From the NCBI GenBank assembly GCA_029844215.1, contig CM056732.1, forward strand, positions 16,766,001 to 16,830,000: a DNA stretch of 64,000 nt, written 5' to 3'. Made by a program: the position numbers and the translations under genes. Of this stretch, positions 44,640-56,920 are shown in pieces. This DNA comes from Przewalskia tangutica. Lineage: Eukaryota > Streptophyta > Magnoliopsida > Solanales > Solanaceae. Below the pieces are notes generated by a model. It saw only the letters and a list, made by a program, of their open reading frames with translations, made no database searches and had not been told where the DNA came from. The first letter of the stretch is position 1, and every line of letters starts with the position of its first letter.

Positions 44640-44760
44640 AAAACGTCACGAGCCGCGGCGCTGGAAAGCGCCATGGCTGAAATCTTGAAAGTCCCGAGAG
44701 TTCTGAATTTGAGCGCATGGCTTCAGTCTGCGAGCGCGCGACGCTGAATTATGAAGTGCT
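44640..44760. promoter_or_regulatory. GC-rich block in the Athila-like solo LTR U3
   Basis: Motifs GCCGCGGCGCTGG, AAAGCGCCATGGC and GCGAGCGCGCGACGC, about 150-270 bases upstream of a TATAAATA box at 44915-44922 and about 265-385 bases into the uninterrupted LTR. Confidence 0.55.
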
Positions 44761-44914
44761 GGGCCGAATTTGACATGTTTTCAGAATCCTAAAGGGATAA
44801 ATTTTCCTACCTAAAGGGATAACTTTTCCTACCTTAAAACCCTTACCTAAAAGGATTCTAATAACTTTTCCTACCTACAAAATCCCTAACCCTTCACCAA
44901 AAGGATTCTTTGGC

Positions 44915-44922
44915 TATAAATA
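44915..44922 (+). promoter_or_regulatory. TATA box of the Athila-like LTR
   Basis: TATAAATA, followed by a C/A-rich stretch suited to a transcript start. Confidence 0.5.
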
Positions 44923-45874
44923 CTCTACATCATTAGAAGAATTATTCATTCTCCACTCCACCATTCACCATTCTACATCCATCCTTCCACCAATCCATCT
45001 TGTAAATATTCCACAACACAACCCTTGGATGCTTGGCTTGGAGACTCATTCTTAAGTAATTTTCTTTTCTTTTCTTTCTTTATTTCAGTTTTGTATGATG
45101 AACCTTGAATTAGTTCTTGTCATGTCAATGACTAGGAACTAATTCTCTTATAGGGCTTTCCATGTTAATTCTCTAGAAACTTATGTTATGATTTAATGCA
45201 TATGTCTATGGTTATTCTTCTTTGAGAGATCTATCCAATAATTGTGTTGAATGCTTGGTAATTAATTGACAACTAATTATCACTATATGATTTCTAATCA
45301 GACTCCGAAAGGAGGGGATTGTGAATATGATGTAAGTTGGGTAGACATTCTTGGATTGGGGATGAAAATACCTCAATTATTTATGTAGCGTTAATGAGAG
45401 GCTTAACAACCCTAATTTTGCGCATGGTGCGTGACAGTTAACTAGGTTTTGCTCTTAATCCTCCTATAGAGTTATCCTTATCACCGAAAGGTAGATAAGG
45501 TGCGATACTGGGGTTGAGTGTTTATATAACCCTAACGGGAGTATAAAACGATTTCGTAAACCTGCTTTCTCCGAGAGAAGAAATCCATAATTCATTGCAT
45601 TAATAAATAACATAAGCGGATAGTTGAAGAGACATGGAAGCCTTATTCTCATCACAATTGAAGTAAACCTTTATAGTTAAAATAGCTTTTATAATTCTTA
45701 GTTATAAACAACAAATCCCAAGATCAATTTACCAAATAGATACCAAAAAATAGATAGTTGGTAATTGAACCCTAATCCTTGAGGACGATATTCGGTCTTA
45801 TCAAGACTATACTACTTGTCACGATAACATGCACTTGCGTTTAAAGTGTGTGCATCTTACCGCGCATCAGTAGC

Positions 45875-46830
45875 CTCATCCTAATCACAAAATATAAGTT
45901 AGATTTTTGGCACAAATGAGTACATAATAGACATAACATCATCATCATATGATAGCATGAGTAATACAAATAAAGTTCTCATATACATAACTAGACCTTC
46001 TCACGATTTTGAGATAGGGATATGGTTCTAAAAGATGGTGTGAAAACTTTGATTCATTCCAATCAAGATAACTAGATTTTGTATTGGTTTTGAAGTGGTT
46101 TAAAGACTTATAAGTTAATAACTTGGCATGATAATAGTCGGAGTCAAATTGATGAATTAGACTTTTAACAAATCTTAATAACTTGGCTTGATACTACTGT
46201 TGGAACTTGTAAAAGAAGTGAGAAAAGTGATAAAAAATGACTTCGACAAAAATTGGCAAAAATTGGTCGAAGGACCGAGACGCTTGATGGAAGGGCCTAG
46301 GCTCTTAATTTCCAGTAAGTTAATGGAATTACCAAAGCGAATTAGGGCTGAGGCGCAAGAACGAAGGGCTGAGTCTCTTGATTGGCAGTAAGCCATTGGA
46401 ACTGAAAAATGAATTATGATCGGGGCGCTAAGGGCAAGAACTGAGGCGCTTCGCAATGGTAATTTCCAGATTTGAACCAAAAGTTGTGTCTCTTCACATA
46501 AGGTCACAACCTTTAGGTGAAAGGTTGCTTATGGTCGGATTTTATGCTATATAAAGCATATTGATCACTTGTTAGAAGATACACAACACAATACACTTAA
46601 CAATCAATCATTAAACTCAATTAATGATCTAAGATTGTTGCTTGATCTTCATCTTCTTCCCACAAGAATATTTCTGAAAAACACATAAAGTAAATTCGCC
46701 AGAAGTGAAGTTCTTGTGCTAGAACTCTCACTTAGATAGTTGTATCCTCAAGGCAGACGTTCGTAGAACTACAACACAAGTGGGGACAAATTTTTGTCTT
46801 AGGACACTGCATCAAGCAGGCCTCTATCTA
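45875..46830. other. Unclassified region between solo LTR and element B
   Basis: No gene. 46265-46450 carries weaker GC words ('gagacgcttgatgg', 'ggctgaggcgcaag', 'ggggcgctaaggg'), recalling the LTR blocks. 46700-46830 looks like the end of a copia-type LTR, but no partner or primer site is seen. 46826-46830 (ATCTA) is the expected left duplication of element B. Confidence 0.4.
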
Positions 46831-48177
46831 TGTTAGGCGTATTTTGTATACGCCTTTTGAGTCATTTTTAGTTAGTATTTTCCCATTTTCGTTCAAATAA
46901 GTGTCGTGTTAGGTTTTTTTTTTTTTTTGAGTCACAGCGGTGCAAAAAGGTAAAATGGCGAAAAGAAGTTAGAATTGGGCAGAAAAGGTGCTCCTGAGGT
47001 AAAAAGGATGAAAGTTGACAAATCAGGACGAAGGATTGTCAGCACCGCGGTGCCAATATGCAGAACCGTGGTGCCATATTTACTGAGAAGCCACAGGATT
47101 TTCAGCACCGCGATGCCAACATGCAGAACCGCGGTGCCATTATTACTGAGAGACGACAGGAGTTTCGGCAACGCGGTGCCATTATTACTGAGAGACGATA
47201 GGAGTTTCGACAACGCGGTGCCTTTATGCAGAACCGCGGTGCCGGTGCGAAAAACTCAGTTCCGAAGAAGAATTGACTAAGGGCAGATTGGTCCATAGGG
47301 CACGAAATTTAGAACATATTTAAGCCCTAGGAATTAATGCTATGAGGGAGGTTGGTCATTCTACAACATATCACAACACAAGACAACAAGGGAGACTACA
47401 ATTGGAGACTTAGTTCAAAGTGATTTCTTTTCTTTCATTTTTAATTCAGTTTATATATGGATTTTGTGTTAGTTCTTAGCGTGACTATGGCTAGGAGCTA
47501 AACACTTTATTAGGGCTTTCCTTATGAATCACTTGAAACTTCTATTCATGAATTAATGCAGTAGTTTGATTTCTTCTTCACTTGATTAAGATTTAGTCAA
47601 TAATTGGTATGAATGCTTGATAATTAATTGATCACTAATTATCATAATATATATGATTTCGAATCAAGAACCGAGAGGAGATATTTGTATATGCTGTAAT
47701 TGATTAGGCATAGGTTAAAATCACGGATGACAGTACCCCGATACTTGTGTAGCATTATAGGTTACTGTTCTTAATCCTCCTATGTGGTAAATCCTATCAT
47801 AGAAATATGGAAGGGTTCTGCACTGGGGTTGAGTGATTATATGTCCTAACCAGAATATAAGACAATTTAGTTAACCACTATCTTAACGTAGAAGAAGTCA
47901 TTCTAGTTGCATTAAGGATTGAATATAGTGGATAGTCGAGGATTTTGGAAGCCCTAATTCATTCATAACTGATTACAACTTAAATAGTTCAGTAATTCTT
48001 GCAATTATTCTAGTAGTTAAACAAAAACTCAATTCAAATATCGATTGTCAAATAGATAACATAAAATAGATGAACGGTAATTAGAAACGAGTCTCTGAGG
48101 ACGATATTCAGACTTATCAGACTATATTAATTGTCAACGATACGTGCGCTGCGTGAGCATTCGAAATATCGCTAACA
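46831..48177 (+). repeat. 5' LTR of element B
   Basis: TGTTAGGCG...GCTAACA, 1347 bases, matching both LTRs of element A. The GC block is at 47040-47250. A TATA-like 'catatttaagccctagg' near 47311 is conserved in element A. Confidence 0.85.
47040..47250. promoter_or_regulatory. GC-rich palindromic block in element B LTR U3, seven cores
   Basis: Cores at about 47042, 47064, 47104, 47126, 47166, 47210 and 47233 are forms of CACCGCGGTGCC, most separated by about 22 or 40 bases. Located 210-420 bases into the LTR and 60-270 bases before the TATA-like site. Confidence 0.65.
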
Positions 48178-48183
48178 AGTTTT

Positions 48184-48201
48184 TGGCGTCATTGTCGGGG
48201 A
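48184..48201 (+). other. Primer binding site, tRNA-Asp type, element B
   Basis: TGGCGTCATTGTCGGGGA, three bases different from the copy at 564-581: decayed. Confidence 0.75.
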
Positions 48202-48334
48202 CTGGCGTACATCTAATATCAAACCATCTATTTTTATTTCTAATTTGGCCTTATTTTAATTTTAATTTTTACTGTTAGAACCCTGTTGCCTTGATTTTGT
48301 TTGTTGATTTTGATCTATTTCAGGAATCTAGTGT

Positions 48335-49800
48335 ATGCGAAGAAGGAGAGGAGCAGATACACTTGTTCCCTTCAACCCGGAAATTGAAAAATTGTGCAAG
48401 CAAAACAGGCGTGAGAAAAGAATTGTTGATTTACTAGCCATGGAAAATCAGCAGAACAACAATAACGGGGTATCTGACGAGGGGTTGAATAATGAAGTAT
48501 CGGCTGCCATGGGACAAGTCCCACCACCTGCAAAAATGAGCTTGGGAGATTATGTTTTGCCCACAGTTACTGGTGCACAGACATGCATCAGGCTCCCAGC
48601 AATAGGGGCAAACAATTTTGAGATCAAGCCAGCAATCCTGAGCATGGTCCAGAACATAGTACAGTTTGGGGGATTGCCATCTGAAGACCCCCACATGCAC
48701 ATTGTCAACTTTCTGGAGTTGTGTGCCACTTTCAAATATAATGATGTTACTGACGATGCCATTAGATTGAGGCCCTTCCCGTTCTCACTTAGGGACAGAT
48801 CCAAGAGCTGGTTGAACTCACTACCTGCCAACCATGTCACCACATGGCAAGACCTAGCCCAAAAGTTTCTTGCAAAGTTCTTCTCACCTTCAAAAGTGGC
48901 AAGTTAAGGGGAGAGTTAAACAATTTTTACCAGGTGGACGGTGAGCCACTCTATGATGAATGGGAGAGATTTAACGATCTGCAAAGGAAATGCCCACATC
49001 ATGGCATAGAGAAATGGATGTTAGTCCACATTTTTTATAATGAGCTGAGTGGTAATACTCATACCATTATTGATGTTGCAGCAGGGGGAGCCTTCATGAG
49101 AAAGAGTGCCAATAGGGCACATGAGTTACTGGAAGATATGACTGCCAACAATCACCAAGGGGCAGATGACAGGTCAGTGAATAGCGGGAATACTATAGGT
49201 ATACATGAATTAGATGCCATCACTGTCCTGAATGCACATGTAGCCCTTCTGATGAAGCAACTGCAGTAGAACACTATGTCTGTGAATACAATCCAAATGC
49301 CAGTAAATTATGAAATTTGTGGTGGACCGTACTCCTTTGACAGATGCACAGTGGTGGATCCCAATAATGTTCCAATGGAGCATGTTCAGTCAGTTGGAAA
49401 CTTTCAGCGGCCTTATAATTCCAGCACATACAATCCAGGATGGAGAAATCACCCTAACTTTTTGTAGAGGAACGACCAGGCCCAGCAACAACCATATCAA
49501 GATAGTTACTAGAACCACTAATGACAGAATCAGGCCACCTCATCCCAGCAGTTTTGACCACCTACACATCATGAGAAGCCTGATGAACTGAGAGCTGCAA
49601 TGCTTGCACTCACCAATTCGCAGAATCAGTTCATCTCTAAAACCAGGTCATCTCTCAGGAATTTGGAAATGCAGGTTGGGCAACTGGAAAAGATGGTAAC
49701 CAACAGGCCGCAAGGTACTCTCCCAAACAATACAGAGGTCAATCCGAGAGAGTAATGTCAGGCAGTTTTGCTAAGGAGTGGAAATCAGTTGGAGCAGGTT
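48335..49800 (+). pseudogene. Athila-like gag, element B
   Basis: Start ATG at 48335 after a long leader (R-R-R-R-G-A-D-T-L-V-P-F-N-P-E). The Retrotrans_gag region is continuous to 48907 (F-G-G-L-P-S-E-D-P-H-M-H-I, F-P-F-S-L-R-D-R-S-K-S-W). A frameshift near 48898 moves the reading to K-L-R-G-E-L-N-N-F-Y-Q (frame to 49269), and a stop at 49267-49269 precedes N-T-M-S-V-N. The Asn/Tyr-rich part (Y-N-P-G-W-R-N-H-P-N-F) ends at a TAG near 49465. Further pieces to about 49800 match element A. Gag would form the particle. Confidence 0.9.
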
Positions 49801-49911
49801 GCTCCCCAACCCGTAGTGGTCTATGAGAAAGAGGGTGAGAAAGCAGTTGAGGAATAAAAGGAGGGGGTCACTGAGGACCACCCTACAGTTGAGAAAGCTC
49901 CACCAGCACCT

Positions 49912-50820
49912 TTGAGGGAATACACTGATAGAATCCCTTACCCTCAGAGGCTCCAGAAGAAGTCCATAGACAATCAGTTATCCAAGTTCTTGGAGGTATT
50001 TAAGAAGCTTCACATTAATATCCCCTTCATTGAGGCGTTAGAAAAAATGTCCGCATACTTCAAATTCATGAAGGAGATACTTGGGAAGAAAAGAAGGTTG
50101 GCGGATTATGAGACAGTAGCGATGACATAGGAGTGCAGCGCCATCCTACAAACGAAACTACCTCCTAAGTTGAAAGATCCAGGAAGCTTCACCCTTCCCT
50201 GCACTATTGGCAACGTAACATGCAACCGAGCGCTGTGTGACTTAGGGGCTAGTATCAATCTCATGCCTCTGTCTGTATTCAAGAGATTTGGTTTAGGGGA
50301 AGCCAAACCAACCACAGTTAATCTACAGCTGGCTGACCGAACCGTGGTGCACCCCAGAGGCATAGCGGAAGATGTGCTTATCAGGGTGGGAAAATTCTTC
50401 TTCCCAGCATACTTTCTCATTCTTGACATGGAGGAAGATGATGAAATACCCATCATTTTGGGGAGACCGTTCCTAGCTACTGGTAGAGCCCTAATCGATG
50501 TGGAGAAGAAATAATTGAGGCTAAGGGTTCAGGAAGAAGAAATGGTATTCAAGGTGTTTAAATCCGCCATTGAGTCACGTACGGCCAAGAACAATTGTTT
50601 ATGATAAGAACAAGCGACACAATGATTCAAAGACGCTCATACCAAAACTAGGGAGATAATCCCTACAGCTGTGAACCCACAGGCTAGTTTGAAAGCTGTA
50701 ACAACAGTAGATGACATGAAAGCTGACAAATAGGTTAATCCTACTGAACCTACTACTGTGAAAAAGAAAAATAGAGTGAGGAAGAGGAGAATGATTTCTA
50801 AGTGGATAGGTTGTGGGGTT
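49912..50820 (+). pseudogene. Athila-type aspartic protease, element B
   Basis: Two in-frame pieces (49912-50130 and 50170-50514) carry L-P-C-T-I-G-N-V-T-C-N-R-A-L, the active site C-D-L-G-A-S-I-N-L-M-P-L-S, V-N-L-Q-L-A-D-R-T-V and I-L-G-R-P-F-L-A-T. A TAG at 50128-50130 and a TAA at 50512-50514 interrupt it. The tail to about 50820 is Lys/Arg-rich as in element A and ends with the same V-x-L-P stop. No reverse transcriptase follows. Confidence 0.9.
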
Positions 50821-50859
50821 AATTTACCCTAATGATTTGATAAGGAACTTGCATCCGAC

Positions 50860-53141
50860 TGTTGACAGTCAATTTCGACCCGTTTTTGTATATTTTTCGT
50901 GCAATTTTAAGTATTTTAGCACACCTCATTTTTATCGTTATTTTGCATATTTTTACATAATATTCTATGTTTATTTCTTCACAAAAATGGCACTGCATCT
51001 TTTATTTTTAAATTAAGCATTATGTCGTTGTTAATATTATGTTTTTATTATTGTTATAGCGTCATTTTTTATTTTAATAATATTCGCATCTTTTTAAATA
51101 ATTAATCGGCACCGCATTTTTACTTTTAATCAGACATTAAACGTGTCTTAAATATTACATTTGCATTTTTATAATTTTGCATCTTTTTAAATAATTTTTC
51201 TGTTAAATAATTAACCAGCCTTCCATTTTTTGTCAAACCAGTCCGGTCCAAGACACAATTTGAATCAGTCCAATCTAATACCATTTCTTTTTAATTTCAC
51301 CCAAACTTTCATCTTTTATTTTTCCCCCTAAAATCAAACCCCACTTTTCATTTTTCCCCCCAAAACAATACCCCACTTTTCATTTTCCCCCCCCAATACC
51401 TAACCCTAATCCTACCCTATAAAACAAAACTTCCCCCCCTTTTCATTTGGACCCAGCCGCTAGCCAGCCCCACTCCCGTCACCCTCACTCCTAACCTAGC
51501 AGCCGCCCTACCCTCTCCCTCACTCTCCCGTCGCCGCCTCCCTTTTCGCTGGAGCTCCAAGCTCCGGCGAACACCCTCTCTCACACACACACATCAGCCC
51601 ACCCCGCTGCTCTCTCACACACGCACACACACAACAGCCACTGCCCCGTCACCGTCGACCACCACTGTTCGAACACCCACCACCGTCGACCCGCTCTCCT
51701 CGCCTTTCCGTCGCTGTCGTCGCATCGCCGGAGCCTCGAGCTCGTGAAGCCATTCCGTCACCATAATCATCCACACCATGAACCCCATCGCCGCACACTC
51801 CACATCCCCTGGCAGTCGACCACATCGCCCATCACTGCCACTGTCGGACAACCACTGGCGGCGTCGCTCCGGCGTTAGCCGTGGAAGTGACGCCGCCCTT
51901 CTATTTCCCCTTTTGTTGTTATTATCGAATCTGGCCGGAGTATGAACTCCGGCGACGACTCGAACTGTTGTTTCCATTTTCTGTTGTTGGTTTCCCTTAA
52001 TGGGCTGAGTTTCATGATTTTTGGGACCCTCTTAGTGATCGAGTTTTCCGTTGAAATTTCTCGGACCATTCATTGCGGTGGTTTTATTTGACTCATTATT
52101 TCATTTTTTCATAATTGGTACTGATTTGGAATTTTTGGGTTTGTTTGGACTGGTTTTCGATAACTTTTGCTACTGTTTTGGCCATATTATGGGACTGGTT
52201 TTGGCCATATTGCTGGACTGATTTTAGGCTATTTTTGCTATATTTTTGCTGGTTTACTGATTTTGAACATGATACTACACTTTGGTATTAAACTGATTTT
52301 GAATATGATACTACACTTTGGCCGATGAAAAAATTATCCGTCGATTTTTGAGGCCTCCACAGTTGTAAAGACGGAAAATAAAATAAATGAAGCTTTCTGG
52401 GCAAGGATGATTTCTTCCACTTACACCGGATAACCAACATGTGCTTGGCAAGGCGAATTCTCGCAGCCGCACTTGTTTAGGCTGTCCTACTTTATATTTT
52501 TACATATCTGAGCCCTCCGTGTTTAAAACTATTACTGTTTTGGCGCGGATCCGAAAGTTTTATTTATTTTATTGCTTTTAATAATACTGGCCGATGAAGG
52601 AATCCCCGTCTGATTTTCAAGGCCTCCCCTGTACAAAAGACGGATTTATTTGCTTTATTTGTTAATTTTTGCTATTATTTTAAAATTTATGTATTCTATT
52701 ACTAATATTTTTACTAAGTGTTTATGCAGGTATCCGGAGATGCATTTCAAAAGAATGCCCCGGAGTTTATTTTATGCCTTATTTAATTTCAGTTTTATTA
52801 TTTTGCATTGTATTTTATTTTAATTGTAAATTATGTAAAATGCTTAGAATAGGTAGAATAAAAAGAGCAATAAATAATTAACCTAGGTTTGAACGAACAA
52901 CATGAGTTAGCGGATCTTAAAGGTGCCTAACCCTTCCCTTTAGGATAATAAAGAACACGACCAGAATCTCACTAATTTCGCAGACCATTAAATGGAAGTC
53001 AATTGCAGTATTTTTATTGCAATAAACTAAGTGTCCTAATTCACTATAATAATTAGGTGGCGACTCCTTAAATACATTTAGGAATCAACCATATGTAGCG
53101 ATAATCCGTTTAGACTCAGGTTAAAATGGGGTGTTCTGACA
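50860..53141 (+). repeat. 5' LTR of the Ogre-like element
   Basis: TGTTGACAGTC...GTTCTGACA, 2282 bases. TATAAAA at 51418-51424 marks the promoter; U3 is about 560 bases. A C/T-rich, then CG-rich stretch follows (51460-51870). The end is slightly degraded compared with the 3' LTR (GGGGTGTTACA). Confidence 0.9.
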
Positions 53142-53158
53142 TGGCGACTCATTGGGGA
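53142..53158 (+). other. Primer binding site, tRNA-Arg type
   Basis: TGGCGACTCATTGGGGA resembles the Ogre lineage's tRNA-Arg primer site (TGGCGACTCxxxTGGGGA). It abuts the LTR. Confidence 0.7.
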
Positions 53159-54405
53159 TATCAGGTTCTTGATCATAACATACTCAGGTTAATTAAATAT
53201 TGCACTTTATCTTGCTTTTATATTTGTTGTAAATATTTTATGTTGTTTGCTTTTATTTTGTAATTAACTACTTTAATTGCTACATACTTTTATTGCTTTC
53301 CTTAAATTGTCATTAGTTCATATTTCCTCCATTACGGAAAATTAACACTATCACACACTACGCGAGTGCGCTTGGTGCATCGGCAAAATTCTTTCTTCAA
53401 AACCCAAATTTAGGAGAGTTGGTAATAGACGGAGAATCCGGTCCAACCGTGGCAGCGTAGCCTTCTCGCTCGAGTAGTCGCTCGGGAACCATTTTGTCGA
53501 TGAAGCCAAATCTTAGAAAACTTAAGATAGAGCTATACCACTTTTTATTAAGTCATGCATAAATCTTAGGTGGGTTAATCCTTGGTATTAACGCCACAAT
53601 TAGAAATCCACCAAACTTGTCGACGGGTTTCACAACCCAACGACTCATTGGCATACTATGTGTAGCGTGATGATGATAGACGGATCCAAGCACGGTCACG
53701 ACACGTCAAAATTGGAAAAAGTGCACCGTCGTTTGGTCGCCATTTCCAACAAAATATTGCGGTTTAACGGCTTGGACCTATTTATCATAATCCGCGTATT
53801 TGGTGTTTAGGCTCACCGCATAAGAGAGGTCCCAAGCATATTAGGGCACGCGCTTGATTTGCATGTTTTTTGTTTATTATTGTTTGTCACTAGCAACTCT
53901 GTACATACTGTTTAATTCAATTATCGCTCTTTTGTGAATCCGGACTCGAGCATTTGTATTTTTGCATTTTTGCTTTCACATTGCAATCAGGACTCTCTGC
54001 GTAAATCACTCTTGAATAAGCGCGACTTGGACTTTGTGAAGCATCAACCACGATCCGGTCGAACAATCGAAGTCTCGACTATATGGTCACACCCCTTCAT
54101 TTTGTTATTTTATCATTTTCCACTCTCACCTATTTCTCATATTTTTACAGGAAGGTCGTCCTCGCAAACAACCGAGGGCGGGCGAAAAAAAAAAAAAAAA
54201 CAAAAAAAACAAAAAAAAAAGTCATCACAAGGAGCGAGAATTATGTTGACTAATAGAAGTCAGTTTATACCAGATTCAATGAGACATCGCTCTCAATTTT
54301 TTTTTTATACTTTGTATTTTTATTCATATTTGCAAATTAAATTAATATATTTAGCGTTAATTACATAGTTTTCGCATATCATGCATTTTACATCATAATT
54401 ATTCC
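53159..54405 (+). other. Leader of the Ogre-like element, no gene seen
   Basis: Long untranslated leader with poly(A)-rich stretches (54187-54222). The longest open frame (53934-54368) has a low-complexity Lys tract and no domain; not supported as a gene. Confidence 0.6.
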
Positions 54406-54725
54406 GAACTACGCGTGTCTGATTCTCACCGCACGGTGTGATACGTAGGCAACTCATTTTGGGTTCGACACCACAAAAATAAAAACAAAACAAAAAAAAA
54501 AACACATTTTCTCACTCATGCATCTCATTCATCATGTTCTCGGGCATTCATTTTACTTTGCATTCGTCCACAGTGGACAATCATTTTCTTTTGCATAGCT
54601 TTACATTACCATCCTTTCATTGATAAATTCTTTTCAAGCATGCGTTTTTAAACATATTTGAATGAACTACGCGCACCTGATTCCCTCGGTGGGATACGTA
54701 GGCAGCCCTATTCGGGTTCGGTACC
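54406..54725 (+). other. Stem-loop motif, copies 1 and 2
   Basis: Copy 1 (54406-54474) and copy 2 (54664-54725) follow the plan GAA-CTACG ... ATA-CGTAG-GC, with the CTACG/CGTAG arms able to pair around a second inner stem, then a GGGTTCG element (copy 1: GGTTCGACACC). Confidence 0.65.
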
Positions 54726-54780
54726 ATTTATTCAAAAAATATAAAAAAAAAAAAAATCGAAAATACAAAAAAAAGAAATG

Positions 54781-54820
<40 letters not shown>

Positions 54821-56105
54821 AAGTATTATCGTTTAATTTTATTGATACCAACACAGTTACAAGTGTGCATAATAAAAAAAAAAAAATTTTTTTTAAAAAA
54901 CAAAAGTGATAATCAGTATGAGTTGACTTTTTGGTAAACCATAGATTCTTTTGGTACCTCTTATTCATACCCGCAGATGACATTGTCTTGCATGTTTTCA
55001 AGATAAGGACGAAACCGACCTCATCGTTTCATATGCATTGTGTGGTGAGTTATTTGAATAAGTTCAATTGCATTGCATTGTGATCTAGAACTTGCTTTGA
55101 ATATGCATTGAGGCGAAATCCTGAGTAACACTCGGTGTAGGAAATGATCGTAGGCTTTCTTTGACCCGTTTGAGCCTTTTCAGCCTACCAAATAACATTA
55201 TCCCTAGTACACCCCTTTGAGCCTAAAACATATTTTTTGACAACCGCATATTACACCTATACCGCTACGAGTGCGTCACTATCCTCTCTTGGCCCGACCT
55301 CCTTGAGTGCTTTAGAAATGTGCAAGTGGCTGACAAAATTCTAGCTGAAGTTTGCAAAGACAAAAATTGTCAAAGTCTCAAAGAATGAAAGCAAAGACGA
55401 CTTCACATAAAGAGGAAATCAAAAGCCCCGATAAAAAAAAAAAAAAAAAAAAAAGGGGGGAAATACATAACCAGAAAAAAGAGGGCTCGAATGAAAGATT
55501 CAAAAGAAGTCAGTATTGGAAAACTGGGACAAAACGAAAGCAAATCAACATTAAATCGCACAAATATCAAGCACGGACATAGTCCGACGCTCGAGGAAGG
55601 ATTAGTCACTTTTTACCCAAATGATATCCATCCCTTCCCCAAACCTACATTACAAGCCTGTGACAAGCCCTACATGATCTTATACTGAGGGTTCTCACAT
55701 TAGTGGATACTTACATGGCCAGCCTATGGTATCACAATTGCATGCATTGAAAATCTTTTTGAGTGTGAGCGCAATTCTCTCAACGTCCCAAAATTCAAAA
55801 TATTGGAATATATGTGTGAGATGGGACCTTCTTTCAGTGAGGCATTTGAAACATGAGATTACGTTTAATTCGAAACCTTGGATGCAAGCAAGTGTGTCGA
55901 CACTCAGGTATGTTTGAGGTACTATCTGAAACTGTGTGAATTACACCAGAGTCAAACTCGGTTAGACTGAAAACAATAAAAGAACATCCTTATGCACAAT
56001 ACTAATTGTTGGTATCAACTGGAGTCAGAACGTAATGTCGTCTTCCATTTTTTCAGAAAAAACAACAAAATGCATATATCATAAAAATTCTTATTTTTGC
56101 ATCAC
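54726..56105 (+). other. Low-complexity interior of the Ogre-like element
   Basis: Contains a poly(A) run of about 37 bases (54785-54820), another A-rich run (55430-55455), and non-coding sequence with tail-like phrases (55100-55900). No domain recognised. Confidence 0.5.
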
Positions 56106-56385
56106 GAACTACGTCTTGACCTGATTCCCTCGGCGGGATACGTAGGCGGCCACATCGGCTTCGGTCCCACAACATTTTAAAATTATAAAAAATTCTTATT
56201 TTTGCAGCATGAACTACGTCTTGACCTGACTCCCTCAGGGGGATACGTAGGCGGCCACATCGGCTTCGGTCCCACAACATTTTAAAATCATAAAAAATCT
56301 TATTTTTGCAGCATGAACTATGTCTTGACCTGTCTCCCTCGGCGGGATACGTGAGCGGCCCACATCGGCATTACTCCATTAAAAA
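56106..56385 (+). repeat. Stem-loop motif, tandem copies 3 to 5 (about 105-bp period)
   Basis: Copies start at 56106, 56211 and 56315. Copies 3 and 4 keep CTACG/CGTAG and an inner CCC/GGG stem; copy 5 is damaged (CTATG and CGTGA). Each is followed by GGCTTCGGTCCCAC or a remnant. The 'cttatttttgcag' spacer is repeated. Confidence 0.8.
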
Positions 56386-56920
56386 TATTTTCCTTATTTC
56401 TGCACATGACTCGATTTTGTCCATTGGAGAGTTTAGCATCCTCATATATTTTGCATCCATTACTACATACATATTTTCGGGGGGTTGCATTCTCATCTAC
56501 TCAATCGTACATTGTCCATATTCTCGCATTAGTTTTTCATTCATTATAAAAAAAAAAATGCTTACCTGATCGCCTTGATAGCGTCAAGATGCAACCTTAC
56601 CCAGTTCAACATCTTCATTACCAAAAACTGGGACATTTTAAGGAATTCAGTGCAAGAAAATGGCAATAGCGGAAAAGCAGCCAACTAGGTCTTGATGCAA
56701 ACGAGAATGCTGGCGTCAAGAGCCAAGCAGCGAGTCGACGCTAATCAACCACTCATTTCCTAAAAAACTCACAAGTTTTCTTTGAGTGCAGGATCTTCAT
56801 ATCAACAAAGGCAGGAGCACAACAAAAAAAAAAACTCATGCGTGTCACAAACGCACGACGTCTATGCAATGACGCTATCTCAACCCAGACGGGTCACAAA
56901 GCAGGTACGCCCCTAAACCC
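56386..56920 (+). other. Spacer before the 86-bp array
   Basis: No gene seen; ordinary mixed-composition sequence. Confidence 0.4.

Larger units (their letters stand above)
40844..45869 (+). repeat. Athila-like solo LTR, split by a Tekay-like solo LTR
   Basis: The outer LTR runs TGATCGGTGT (40844-40853), then resumes at 44385 and ends CGCGCATCA at 45869. A 5-bp duplication GTAGC flanks it on both sides (40839-40843 and 45870-45874). Without the insert it is about 1.49 kb, as in the other Athila-like LTRs. A solo LTR arises by recombination between the two LTRs of one element. It carries a GC block (44640-44760) and a TATA box (44915-44922). Confidence 0.85.

Noticed and set aside
53934..54368. 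144-residue ORF with a poly-Lys tract
   Set aside because: The Lys tract comes from a poly(A) run in the leader of the Ogre-like element. No domain.
54406..54474. tRNA gene suggested by the B-box-like GGTTCGACACC
   Set aside because: No A box, acceptor stem or anticodon arm can be drawn around it.
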